From assembly GCA_026874595.1 (NCBI GenBank), contig JAPPUL010000081.1, forward strand, positions 444,501 to 508,500: a stretch of 64,000 nucleotides of DNA, given 5' to 3'. Below the pieces are notes generated by a model. The model saw only the letters and a program-made list of their open reading frames with translations, did no database searches and was not told where the DNA came from. Of the stretch, positions 9,312-18,391 are shown in pieces (the stretch's first letter is position 1; each line of letters opens with the position of its first letter). This DNA comes from Sipunculus nudus (lineage: Eukaryota; Annelida; Sipuncula; Golfingiida; Sipunculidae). The position numbers and the translations under genes were made by a program.

Positions 9312-10793
9312 CTATTTACCTTTACTACTTAATTCTTTATATAGTATATTAATCTTTGCTTTATATTTCGATTTAGGGTTTTTGTTGTTGTAATCAGATA
9401 ACAATGAAAGCGCTTTATAATTTTGTTTTAAGCTGCTATAGGCACGCGCTAAGGCCATATAGGCAAGATAATAACTTGGATCTTCTTTAACTGATAACAA
9501 GAATTTTTCAACTGCTTTCCTAGTATCATTAAGGGCCCATTTTACCATGCCTTCATAATAATATAATCCGCTCTTATATTTAAACTTATTCTTATCAACC
9601 CAGCCCAAAACATGTCCAGACTGTTTGTAATCTCCTGTGAAAAAATATACTACCCCTTGATGATAAAATTCAAGATTATGTTTGCCATCCTGCCTATAAA
9701 GATGTGCAAGCCGCTCTCGTGTTGCAACATCATCCTCCTTTAACTTAAGTGCTTCATTATATGAGTTTATTGCCTTTTCCTTTTCTTTAAGCTCTAAATA
9801 GCTATGTCCCCTTAAAACATATAGTTTATGACTGTCTGGGAACTTTTTAAGGCCTTTTCTTATCTTTTCTAATGCTTCTTTATACTGTTTTTGCAAAAAG
9901 GCAAGTTGTCCCTCAAGAAATATAAAATCCTCTCCTGTTCTATACTTCTTAAGCCCTGCTTTAATAAGAACTTCTGCCTCTTTATATCTCATAAGATACA
10001 TATTTGAACTTATAAGGATTATATATAATTCCTTATCATCCTCATAACTTTTTATACCTCTAATATAATTAATACTCTTTTCATAATTGCCAGATATATA
10101 AAATGCTTTTGCAAACATCTTTTTCGATAAAATACTCTCTTTTAGCTTGTTTAAATTATATCCAAGACCAAAATAGGCATCTTTATCATTTGGATTTATC
10201 TCTTTTAGCTTATTATAAATAAAAATAGATTCCTTATATTTCCCAAGTGCAAAATAACTCCTTCCTACTCCCTTTAAAGCATTTATATGATTTTCTTCTA
10301 TCTCTAAGGCTTTCGTAAAGTATTGTAAGGCATTTTTGTAATCTTTTAATCTTAGATAATTCTGACCTATGTTCGTGAATAGTATTACACTATCTTTTAC
10401 ATACTCAAGGCCATTTAAATAATATTTTATTGCAAGAGCAGATTTGCCAAGTTTTGCATATGCAAACCCAAGCCCTGAATAAATTAGTGCTTTATGTTTC
10501 TTAAGTACTTCAGAATCAGATTCACTAAAAAGCTTGACGCTCTCCTTATAATACTTAATTGCATGTTTATATTTATGATTTAGTCTATAGGCCTCCCCTA
10601 GTATATAATAAGTTAAATGGTTATAATACTTCTTTCTAACTTGTGCAAGATATTTTATAAGCTTTTCGTATTGCCTACTCTCCAATAGCTTATGTGCGTT
10701 CTCATTATGCTTCTTTATCTCCCCTACAGCTACTTGCCCTATACTCACAATTAGTAAAATAACAAGTACTTTTATCTTAACTATTTTAAGCAT
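9312..10793 (-). CDS. Exported TPR-repeat protein
   Basis: About 493 residues: a lysine-rich start, a hydrophobic stretch (VLVILLIVSIGQVAVG) that looks like a Sec signal, then roughly a dozen TPR units with the usual pattern (for example HALKGVGRSYFALGKYKES and AYMALARAYSSLKQNYKAL). TPRs make protein-binding superhelices; the partner is unknown and a periplasmic or envelope role is inferred. ATG 10793 is chosen over GTG 10799 because GGGGAG lies 5-6 bases before the ATG; the GTG would overlap the metG stop as GTGA. It is tightly coupled to metG and convergent with secA. Confidence 0.8.
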   Translation of the reverse strand: MLKIVKIKVLVILLIVSIGQVAVGEIKKHNENAHKLLESRQYEKLIKYLAQVRKKYYNHLTYYILGEAYRLNHKYKHAIKYYKESVKLFSESDSEVLKKHKALIYSGLGFAYAKLGKSALAIKYYLNGLEYVKDSVILFTNIGQNYLRLKDYKNALQYFTKALEIEENHINALKGVGRSYFALGKYKESIFIYNKLKEINPNDKDAYFGLGYNLNKLKESILSKKMFAKAFYISGNYEKSINYIRGIKSYEDDKELYIILISSNMYLMRYKEAEVLIKAGLKKYRTGEDFIFLEGQLAFLQKQYKEALEKIRKGLKKFPDSHKLYVLRGHSYLELKEKEKAINSYNEALKLKEDDVATRERLAHLYRQDGKHNLEFYHQGVVYFFTGDYKQSGHVLGWVDKNKFKYKSGLYYYEGMVKWALNDTRKAVEKFLLSVKEDPSYYLAYMALARAYSSLKQNYKALSLLSDYNNKNPKSKYKAKINILYKELSSKGK

Positions 10794-10795
10794 TA

Positions 10796-12511
10796 TCACT
10801 CCCCTCGTTTATTTAAATTAAGTAGCTTATCTACTTCTTTGTCTTCAATGCGCCTAAACAAATTCTCAATAGCTCCTACCTCCCCTCCACCCTCCACCCT
10901 AAGTTTACTTATATCATCCCACATAAGATTTTTTAGTATACCTTTCTCTTCTCCTATAAAAACCCATATTCGTAATGCCGTACTTGGCATAAATGGATAC
11001 AACAAAGCTCCCAATACCTTAATTATCAATACTGATATATTCAAAACATCTCCACAGCGCTCTTTTGATGTCTTTTTTAGTACCCAAGGCTTTGTTAGAT
11101 CAAAATATCTATTCCCTACTTGTGCAAGCCGTATTACTTCAAATATTCCATCTCGTACCCCAAAATTCAATAGCAACAAAGATACCTTCTTAGATATCTC
11201 TTCTATCTCTTTAAGCACTTCTTTATCCTCTGCAAAATCTTTTATCTCTCCTCTATATCTAGGTATTATCCCTTCAAAATTCTTATTTATGAAGCTTAAT
11301 CCTCGATTTATAAAATTGCCTAATGTATCATTTAAATCTTTATTTATCTTAATTTGAAAGGACTTCCACGAAAAATCTGCATCCTTCTTCTCAGGAGCCA
11401 GAGCTGCTAAATAGTATCTTAACATATCTTTTGGGAAATATTCAAGAAAATCATCTACCCACACTACGTTCCCTTCACTCGTTGATAGCTTCTTCCCTTC
11501 TATTGTAAGATGTTCGTTTGCGGGTACGTCGTAAGGCAATATATAACCCAAATCTTGACCCAGCAAAAGCGACGGCCACACTATTATATGAAACGGTATA
11601 TTATCTTTTCCTATGAAATGCACTAGCTTACACTCTTTGTCAAACCAATATTCTTTCCATTTGTCAGGATTACCTTCCTTCTCCCCCCACTCCATTGTCG
11701 AGGATATATACCCTATCGGTGCATCAAACCATACATATAAAACTTTTGTTTCACCTCCTTCTACGCTAAGCGGTAGCTTAACTCCCCATTCCAAATCTCG
11801 CGTTATCGCTCGTTCCCCAAGCCCCTCTTTTATCCACGATAAGGCACTCTGCCGTACGCTCCCACGTAAGTAATCCTTCTTCGTTATCCATTCCTTTAAT
11901 CTATCACTAAACTTTTCAAGCCGCAAATACCAATGTTTCGTCTCCTTCTTTATAGGAGCATTATTACATAACTTGCACCTTGGGTTTACTAAATTATCAG
12001 AATCAAGCCATTTGCCGCAACTTGGGCATTCATCGCCTCGTGCACTATCAAAACTACAGGCTGGACAGCCCCCCATTATGAACCTATCCGGTAAAAACAT
12101 CTTATCATGTTCACAGTAATATTCTTCGCTTGCTTTTTCCCTTATATATCCATTCTTATTTAATTCTAGAAAAAACTCTTTACTCTTTTTATGGTGTATT
12201 TCTTTTGAGGTCCCCGAAAAATTATCAAACTCTATGTCTAGTCTTTTAAAACTCTCGCTTATCTCCTTATTATAATAATTAACTACTTCTTGGGGGCTTT
12301 TCCCCTCTTGACTTGCTTTTATCGTTATCGGAACTCCATGCTCGTCTGTTCCGCATATATATACTACCTCATGTCCACACATCCTACTATATCTTACAAA
12401 TATATCTGCTGGTAAGTACGCTCCTGCTACGTGCCCTATATGGATACTCCCATTTGCATACGGTAAGGCCGATGTTACTAGATATTTCTTCTTTTTCACC
12501 TTATTCTTCAC
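10796..12511 (-). CDS. metG: Methionyl-tRNA synthetase
   Basis: Charges initiator and elongator tRNA-Met. Class I signature HIGH is in PYANGSIHIGHVAGAYLP near residue 20, and the KMSKS loop appears as KLSTSEG near 333. The zinc knuckle region has CPAC, CPSC and a further CKLC. CGTDEHG and WFDAPIGY are active-site motifs. At 571 residues it ends with the anticodon-binding helical domain and lacks the C-terminal EMAP-like tRNA-binding domain seen in longer MetG proteins. The start is GTG 12511, with AAGGA 5 bases upstream. A TPR gene is coupled downstream with a 2-4 base junction. Confidence 0.96.
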   Translation of the reverse strand: MKNKVKKKKYLVTSALPYANGSIHIGHVAGAYLPADIFVRYSRMCGHEVVYICGTDEHGVPITIKASQEGKSPQEVVNYYNKEISESFKRLDIEFDNFSGTSKEIHHKKSKEFFLELNKNGYIREKASEEYYCEHDKMFLPDRFIMGGCPACSFDSARGDECPSCGKWLDSDNLVNPRCKLCNNAPIKKETKHWYLRLEKFSDRLKEWITKKDYLRGSVRQSALSWIKEGLGERAITRDLEWGVKLPLSVEGGETKVLYVWFDAPIGYISSTMEWGEKEGNPDKWKEYWFDKECKLVHFIGKDNIPFHIIVWPSLLLGQDLGYILPYDVPANEHLTIEGKKLSTSEGNVVWVDDFLEYFPKDMLRYYLAALAPEKKDADFSWKSFQIKINKDLNDTLGNFINRGLSFINKNFEGIIPRYRGEIKDFAEDKEVLKEIEEISKKVSLLLLNFGVRDGIFEVIRLAQVGNRYFDLTKPWVLKKTSKERCGDVLNISVLIIKVLGALLYPFMPSTALRIWVFIGEEKGILKNLMWDDISKLRVEGGGEVGAIENLFRRIEDKEVDKLLNLNKRGE

Positions 12512-12739
12512 CTTATTCCTTCTTTACATATATAGTGATTTTTTTTATATATTTTATTTAGCTTATTTATATTATCTTGTCTTTGATTTTTATTCTTTAA
12601 TTCTCTTTAAGCTACTAATTCCAACTTATATGTGTTATCTTTTATAATATTACTTCCTAGCTTTTATAGCTACCTTTTTTGCCAGGATTTTATTTATTTA
12701 GATATTTTATATCTTAGAAGCATATAGGCAGTTTTATTT

Positions 12740-13837
12740 ATGAGTGTTTTGCTTTTCTTTTTAACAACATTTATACTTTGGCTTATATCTTTTGCTCCTT
12801 TTAAACGCCCTTTTATTAATAAATTATCTATCGCAACGTTTTTACATCTTATCATTATCTTTACTCAAATACCAAACCCGGTTAATAGCAATAATATTGC
12901 CCCAGTAAAGAGTGATTCTCTTGCTTATAAAAGTTTTAGCAAAAATAGTAAAAAGTATAACATAATCCATAATCCAAAACTAAAACAGCATAAGCAAAAT
13001 AACTCCCCCTACTCTAATCTTAACCAATTTATCTTCATTAATAACCCCAACAATAACTCTAACCTTTTTGCCCAAGATTATTCCCACGCCTCTTCTAAAA
13101 ACCCACCTAAAAACCCACCTAAAAACCATTTTAACAAAAAAAAGCAAAGTACTAAAACAAATATAAATCCACATAAAACTAATAATATCACCACCCAAAA
13201 TAAAAACCAGCATATAAAAAATGATTTTGACAACGATTTAAATAACAAAAAAAATAACCAAAACTATCACCAGTCGATAGATAAGACTAATAACAAAACT
13301 TTAAGCTTAACTGATTTATGGCTTCAAAAACGCAGGCACCTTAAAAAATATATTTACCAAGCCCCAAGCCCCCTTTATCTTAAAAATCCTAACGAATGGC
13401 AAGACTTCTCTTTTGACCTCTCTTTAAATGGCTCCAATTCCAAATACTCCGTGCAGGGCTTTGATGAGTTTACCCATAAGGACTATATGCAATATATCCT
13501 TGAAACCGTCGGGCATAGATGGTTTTATCGATATGCTCCTATTGAACTCATCGCTAATAAAATTATGCACATAAGTACCCCCATTAGTGTTGTATTTGAC
13601 CTTCATAACTCCGGTAGAATAAAAGATTTTCGATTCCTTGATAAAGGCTCCGTTGAAATGCAGTTTATTGCCGTACAAAAAACTTTTAACTCTATCTCCT
13701 TTAAAAAGGTTCCTACTAGACTCTCATATAAAGATTTGCATATGACTTTTACTATATTCCCTCCATCTTTTCCAAAATCAGGTGAAATTCTTATTACAGG
13801 TGAGATTAAAATTAGAGGAAAAGTCAAAATTAAGTAG
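12740..13837 (+). CDS. TonB-like protein with Asn/Lys-rich spacer
   Basis: 365 residues. The N-terminus has one or two membrane segments (SVLLFFLTTFILWLISFAPF and a second hydrophobic run to about residue 45), followed by a long low-complexity, Asn/Lys/Pro-rich region including the duplicated NPPKNPPKN, and a C-terminal domain from about 250 with the TonB_C pattern (a YAPIELIANK region, ISVVFDLHNSGRIKDFRFLDKG, and a final FTIFPP strand). TonB proteins span the periplasm and transmit proton-motive force to outer-membrane receptors. No ExbB/ExbD or receptor is adjacent. There is no clear ribosome site. Codons are T/C-ending, unlike the flanking minus-strand genes. The last 8 bases overlap the convergent glycosyltransferase gene. 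Confidence 0.6.
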   Translation: MSVLLFFLTTFILWLISFAPFKRPFINKLSIATFLHLIIIFTQIPNPVNSNNIAPVKSDSLAYKSFSKNSKKYNIIHNPKLKQHKQNNSPYSNLNQFIFINNPNNNSNLFAQDYSHASSKNPPKNPPKNHFNKKKQSTKTNINPHKTNNITTQNKNQHIKNDFDNDLNNKKNNQNYHQSIDKTNNKTLSLTDLWLQKRRHLKKYIYQAPSPLYLKNPNEWQDFSFDLSLNGSNSKYSVQGFDEFTHKDYMQYILETVGHRWFYRYAPIELIANKIMHISTPISVVFDLHNSGRIKDFRFLDKGSVEMQFIAVQKTFNSISFKKVPTRLSYKDLHMTFTIFPPSFPKSGEILITGEIKIRGKVKIK

Positions 13838-15017
13838 ACACTTTTATATACTCACTAAGAACCATATTTGTGTTACTTCCTATATCCAGTTTAAGCTCTT
13901 TTATCTTATGTCTTGCATTTACTCCAAACTCTTTCCTAAGACATGCTTCTCTTCCTAAAATTTCCATCTTTTCCATAAGCCCAAATTCGTCTTTGGGTAA
14001 TACCAAATAGCCGCTCTTCCCATCTTCCAAAACCTCCTCTACTCCTGATATCTTACTCGCTATTATCCCAAGCTCATTATTCATCGCCTCAAGTAACGAC
14101 AATGGCAAACCCTCGCCCTTTATCGAGGGCAATATATATACATCAAGCAATTTTAACACTTCTTCAACATTTGTTATGAATCCTGTGAATATCACACTCC
14201 CAAATATTCCAAGCTCTTTACTCTCCCTCTTTAATCTACCCTCCTCAACACCCTCCCCTACTATTAATAATGTCTTATTCTTTATCTTAACTTTTGAAAA
14301 GGCACGAAGAACATGTTTATGCCCTTTCTTATTCGATAAATGTCCAACTACTCCAAATATTATGTTTTCCTTCCGTATTTTTAGACTCTTTCGGCTTATA
14401 TCTAAAGTTGAGACTCGCTTATCTACATTCTTATCTACATTCTTATCTACATTTAAGCTTATCCCATTTAAAATAGTTACTAGATTACTTGTTGGCACTC
14501 CCGATGTCTCAAGATATTTATATACTGCCTGTGATACACAGATTATCTTATTTCTACCATGCCTAGCTCTACCATGCCTAATACCTCCCCCACAAAAACG
14601 ATAGCTATACTTATACCATATGCTATCTTTTGATAACGCATGGGCTGTTGTTACTACTCCTATATTCAGCTTTTTGCCAATTAGTATCCCAAATAAATTC
14701 GCCGTGCTTAAATGTGTATGGATTACATCAGCATCTAAACTGATTACTGCCTCTTTTAACCTTTTATAGCATAAATAATTTAACTTCCCGCCAAATTTAA
14801 ATTCTAATAACCTAAATTCTCCTCCTCCCTTAGTATAACTAGACTTTTGAATAGATAAAAACTCGCTTTTTATATACTTTATAAACCTTTTCCCCTTAGA
14901 CGAATCTACTATAAGCACTACTCTATGACCCAGCCGCATTAGCTCTTTTGACAAGCTAAGTACATACCTTTCGGCTCCCGATACTCGACTTGGACTTATT
15001 AGCTGCACTATAGTCAT
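13830..15017 (-). CDS. GT4-family glycosyltransferase
   Basis: 395 residues with the GT-B fold of family 4: an N-terminal SPSRVSGAERYVLSLSKEL, then DVIHTHLSTANLFG, CVSQAVYKYLETSG, and ILNGISL, and in the C-terminal half VVGHLSNKKGHKHVLRAF, LLIVGEGVEEGRL, GFITNVEEVLKLLDVYILPS and the EGLPLSLLEAM motif that holds the catalytic E-x7-E. It should transfer a sugar from a nucleotide-sugar to an envelope glycan or lipid; the acceptor is unknown. The linker contains VDKNVDKNVDKR, from a 12-bp DNA repeat, and a GRARHGRN duplication. It lies just downstream of the beta-barrel pair and overlaps the TonB-like gene tail to tail. Confidence 0.88.
   Translation of the reverse strand: MTIVQLISPSRVSGAERYVLSLSKELMRLGHRVVLIVDSSKGKRFIKYIKSEFLSIQKSSYTKGGGEFRLLEFKFGGKLNYLCYKRLKEAVISLDADVIHTHLSTANLFGILIGKKLNIGVVTTAHALSKDSIWYKYSYRFCGGGIRHGRARHGRNKIICVSQAVYKYLETSGVPTSNLVTILNGISLNVDKNVDKNVDKRVSTLDISRKSLKIRKENIIFGVVGHLSNKKGHKHVLRAFSKVKIKNKTLLIVGEGVEEGRLKRESKELGIFGSVIFTGFITNVEEVLKLLDVYILPSIKGEGLPLSLLEAMNNELGIIASKISGVEEVLEDGKSGYLVLPKDEFGLMEKMEILGREACLRKEFGVNARHKIKELKLDIGSNTNMVLSEYIKVST
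14419..14453. repeat. 12-bp tandem repeat (3 copies) inside the GT4 gene
   Basis: TTATCTACATTC repeated three times with a change only in the last base, encoding the VDKN repeats between the two lobes of the glycosyltransferase. A separate duplication (CTACCATGCCTAGCT-type) lies near 14555-14580. Confidence 0.85.
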
Positions 15018-15026
15018 AAACTCTTA

Positions 15027-16697
15027 TCATAACCTGTATAGCAAATTAATATACAACGCATTATATAATCTGCTAGTCCTTTTATCTGCGCTATATCGTA
15101 TCCCAAATTCAAAATCACTCACGAACACCTTCAATATAAAATCAAACTTCGTTCCTCTCTCGTAAAATCTTTGTACCGGGAAATACCAACGAGACAAATG
15201 TCTTTCGTATATATAAAGACTTGCATCGTAATCTAGTGCCTTGTAAAACGTTACTCGCCCATATAACAAATAGCTTTGCCTCTTCAAAAAACTAAGCTGT
15301 ATATAAAATAAATTACCCCAGTGCTTCTCCTCATCATCATCCCGTTTCGAATATATATTCTCATACCGAAACCGTATCTCAATACCCTTATAAAATTTAC
15401 TAACTACATTTACCTGGTGCTTTCGCCGCACTCTATAGCTTTTATAGTAATCTTTATATCTATTCACAAATACATAACTTAAATATGTACCCTCTAATAT
15501 CTTATACTCAAGCCTAAAGTCAAACATATAATACCATACACTATCATCTAACTTTGACGCAGGCTTCGATATGTCTAATAGAAACTGTAGCTCTAGACCA
15601 CTTTGTTTTGACTTGAATAAATATATATTTATCCCATTTGAAAATCCAAGCTCATCTCGTCTTTTATATAATACTTCACTCCCGTGAGGTGCATGGTATT
15701 TCGGGCTTATATATCTTATTTGCAGTGTATAGGCAAATATCTTATTCTTTATGATACTTCCAAAAACTGTTGAATGCCCTAGCACATTTTTATTATATAA
15801 AATATCCTTATACCCCGATAAGGCACTCTCCCCAAATATATTTATATGTCCATTTAATATATAAATATCAAAATATATTGACCCGTTTAAAAGATTTTTT
15901 CCCCTATACTCATCTTCTTCAACTTCTTTCCTCTGTCGGTAAAGTCCTTCTGATAAGCTTATATAACTTGCAAGTAGTCCAATTTTATACCACCTGCTCT
16001 TATAAAAGCTATTTATACCATATCCTATCTCTTTATGTGAAGCAGTCTTCCTCTTCCCATTTGAACGCCAGCTGCTTGTTGTTACTAGATCTTCGTAATT
16101 AATATTTACATAACCTTTTGAAAAACGACTTGTTGGAATATTGCGCCTATTTATAAAAATAAATGGCGTTATCCTAAATCCATTTAATTTAAGCCTAAAT
16201 GCTATTCCTTGTAGTTTGCCCAATGACCCTGGATATACGTAGCTTCTTATCCCATAATCTCTTTTCTTAAATGGGTGTTTTCTTATATACCATACATAAT
16301 TACCATACGCTTGCCCATATACCAAATGCTGCCCTATATTTAATATATAATCACCTATGGCAAGATAGTCTAAAAGCCCTCCTCTACTTTTATAATATAA
16401 ACCAAAACTTATAAAATCATAACGCGTTTTAATCCCCTTTCTGTCTAGATTTATATGCTCATCAAAGCCAAACAATATTTTAAGTCCGTTCTTATGCCTC
16501 AATTCCACCTTTGAGTAATACATACTCCCCTTAGTCTTTGTTCCATCCTTATTTAATTTTATTGTCTTTTCTTGATATCTAAAATTGAGAAATGTTTTTA
16601 CGTCTTGAGCTTCAACTTTATCAGTTATACATAATATGATTAGTAGCTTTAGTAAAATGACTACTACTTTTACTTTTTCACTCCTCTTTAACCCCAT
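15027..16697 (-). CDS. Outer-membrane beta-barrel protein
   Basis: 556 residues with a signal peptide (KVVVILLKLLIILCITDKVEA, cut before QD) and a body of alternating aromatic/polar strands, with many Tyr and Phe at strand ends and a final strand closing ...LYNALYINLLYRL, typical of an outer-membrane barrel. I do not recognise a named family. The start lies inside the 3' end of the upstream barrel-HhH gene (20-base overlap), so the two are cotranslated and probably work together. In Bacteroidetes-type proteins HhH repeats are fused to a large barrel, so this may be the separated barrel half. Function is inferred only from layout. Confidence 0.7.
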   Translation of the reverse strand: MGLKRSEKVKVVVILLKLLIILCITDKVEAQDVKTFLNFRYQEKTIKLNKDGTKTKGSMYYSKVELRHKNGLKILFGFDEHINLDRKGIKTRYDFISFGLYYKSRGGLLDYLAIGDYILNIGQHLVYGQAYGNYVWYIRKHPFKKRDYGIRSYVYPGSLGKLQGIAFRLKLNGFRITPFIFINRRNIPTSRFSKGYVNINYEDLVTTSSWRSNGKRKTASHKEIGYGINSFYKSRWYKIGLLASYISLSEGLYRQRKEVEEDEYRGKNLLNGSIYFDIYILNGHINIFGESALSGYKDILYNKNVLGHSTVFGSIIKNKIFAYTLQIRYISPKYHAPHGSEVLYKRRDELGFSNGINIYLFKSKQSGLELQFLLDISKPASKLDDSVWYYMFDFRLEYKILEGTYLSYVFVNRYKDYYKSYRVRRKHQVNVVSKFYKGIEIRFRYENIYSKRDDDEEKHWGNLFYIQLSFLKRQSYLLYGRVTFYKALDYDASLYIYERHLSRWYFPVQRFYERGTKFDFILKVFVSDFEFGIRYSADKRTSRLYNALYINLLYRL

Positions 16698-18036
16698 ATT
16701 TGCGTAGTCGTTCCTTTAACTTTTTTAATTCCTTATACTCAAAACCTTCTACCATTAATAAATTCTCTGGATACCTTATTGGCTTGTTCGCTTTTATATA
16801 TAGTTCCAATCTACGCGATAACAACGCCGAAAATCCAAGCTCTTTTATAAAATCTTTCATCTTCCAATTATCTATACTCTTTAAAGGATTTACTGCTCCA
16901 ACACTTATATAAGGCTTTATCTTTGCAAACTTTGCCGCTCCTATTCCTACTACATTAAGAATATCCTCTTTTACTCCATATGCTCCATGCTTCTTCCTAT
17001 ATTCTATTATACGCAAACTCGTCTTAACCCCTATCCCTGGCAGCTTCATCAGTTCTTTTTGGCTTGCTGTATTTATATTTATACCACCCGCTTTCAAACC
17101 ATACCCTCCCTCCTCTCCACTCCCCCCTTTTGCAGCATCTCCTAATTCTGGAATCCCTTTATAAATCTTATCAGAAGAACTTGATGCTAAGTATACGCTT
17201 AAGCCAAATATACCCGAATACTTAGCTTTCCCCTCAAACATAAAGCCTGCTCGAAGGGATGTGTATTTTGTCTTCACCTTCAAAAATATCCCAAAACCTA
17301 GTGGCTCGTTCGTAAATAAACTTTCAAAACCCAATATCTCTTCTAATATCGAATACCTAAGGTAAGCTCCTATCTTTACTCGATTGCCTCGGAAAATATG
17401 ACTTGTGAATCTAAATAATAAATTGTCTAAGATAAATAACGATACTCCTGCATAAAAATATTCTCCTGCTTCTTTTACCCTTACACTACTTTTTGATGCC
17501 GATCGCTTTCCAAAATCTAATACCCCGGCTTCTAGTAAAATATAGCTTGCTGGCTTTAAGCTTAGTCCTACACTCCAGGAATACAGAAAGTTTTTTGTTA
17601 TCTCAAATGGCTTCTTATGAAATCCATCAATTATATTTGCACTTAGTAGAAAGCCAAATATCCCTATTCTATTTCCATACGATAGAGCATAGGCACTCTC
17701 TTTCTCTTTTATTCCTACTAATTCTACTTTGTCGCGCTCCACGTACGATATCGACAGCTCTCCGAAATACTTTGCATACCCTCCTAATATATATCCATAA
17801 TAGCTATTACCATCAAAGCCATATTGCCCATAACCTGATAGATATAAACTCTTGCCTCTCCTCTCCATTTCTGTTGCACTTGAGTATATTGACAGCAGGT
17901 TTGTTCCACTGTTTAATTTTGCGTAGGTTGTATATAATGATGTCTGCCCTAATTTTGGACTTAGTAGCAAAAATACTATAAATATGATAAATGTGTAAAC
18001 TCCTCCCTTCCCTTTCCCGTTTCTATTATTTGACAT
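16678..18036 (-). CDS. Outer-membrane barrel protein with C-terminal ComEA-type helix-hairpin-helix
   Basis: 452 residues: signal peptide (TFIIFIVFLLLSPKLGQTS), a beta-rich region of about 270 residues (YGYILGGYAKYFGELSISY, LLSANIIDGFHKKPFE), a Gly-rich linker, then from about residue 316 GGININTASQKELMKLPGIGVKTSLRIIEYR and ILNVVGIGAAKFAKIKPYISV, which is the double HhH of ComEA, and a further degenerate HhH (ENLLMVEGFEYKELKKLKERL). HhH domains bind DNA without sequence preference; ComEA uses them for DNA uptake. A DNA-binding tail on a barrel suggests an outer-membrane or periplasmic DNA-handling role, which is inference. AAGG upstream of ATG 18036 is the ribosome site. Confidence 0.72.
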   Translation of the reverse strand: MSNNRNGKGKGGVYTFIIFIVFLLLSPKLGQTSLYTTYAKLNSGTNLLSIYSSATEMERRGKSLYLSGYGQYGFDGNSYYGYILGGYAKYFGELSISYVERDKVELVGIKEKESAYALSYGNRIGIFGFLLSANIIDGFHKKPFEITKNFLYSWSVGLSLKPASYILLEAGVLDFGKRSASKSSVRVKEAGEYFYAGVSLFILDNLLFRFTSHIFRGNRVKIGAYLRYSILEEILGFESLFTNEPLGFGIFLKVKTKYTSLRAGFMFEGKAKYSGIFGLSVYLASSSSDKIYKGIPELGDAAKGGSGEEGGYGLKAGGININTASQKELMKLPGIGVKTSLRIIEYRKKHGAYGVKEDILNVVGIGAAKFAKIKPYISVGAVNPLKSIDNWKMKDFIKELGFSALLSRRLELYIKANKPIRYPENLLMVEGFEYKELKKLKERLRKYGVKEE

Positions 18037-18391
18037 CGCCTTTTATCTTACAATTCCCATTTACAACAACTTTTTCTTATAACTTATTATAGTTTAATAA
18101 TATAATTTTACTTTTTTATTTTTTTTTGCTAAGCAACCTCCTCTCTATAAATTTATCCCAAATATTAAACATCTTTTTTTTACTCTTCTTTTTTACTCTT
18201 CTTTTTTAACAAATTTTGTCATATCCCTTAACCTTAACAAGTATTTTATAATATATCCCTTTTATGGATAATTTACGTTGACTATTATTTTACCTTGTAT
18301 TATTATAAAATACATTAAAGGTTATTCTTAGGTGCTTTTCCTTTAAATGTGCCATTTGTTTATAGCCTATTTTTTATAATGGAGTGTACTT
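18037..18391. other. Intergenic region with pyrimidine repeats and a promoter
   Basis: 355 bases between divergent genes. It contains two tandem copies of TTTTTTACTCTTC (18176-18201) and the promoter listed at 18278-18306; nothing else was recognised. Confidence 0.6.
18278..18306 (+). promoter_or_regulatory. Sigma-70-type promoter for the large TPR gene
   Basis: TTGACT, 17 bases, TATTAT. It predicts a leader of about 80 bases, and GGAG at 18381-18384 precedes ATG 18392 by 7 bases. Confidence 0.65.

Noticed and set aside
10839-11357. 172-codon open frame on the plus strand
   Set aside because: It runs antisense over metG, which has all family motifs; the frame is a by-product of metG's purine-rich codons.
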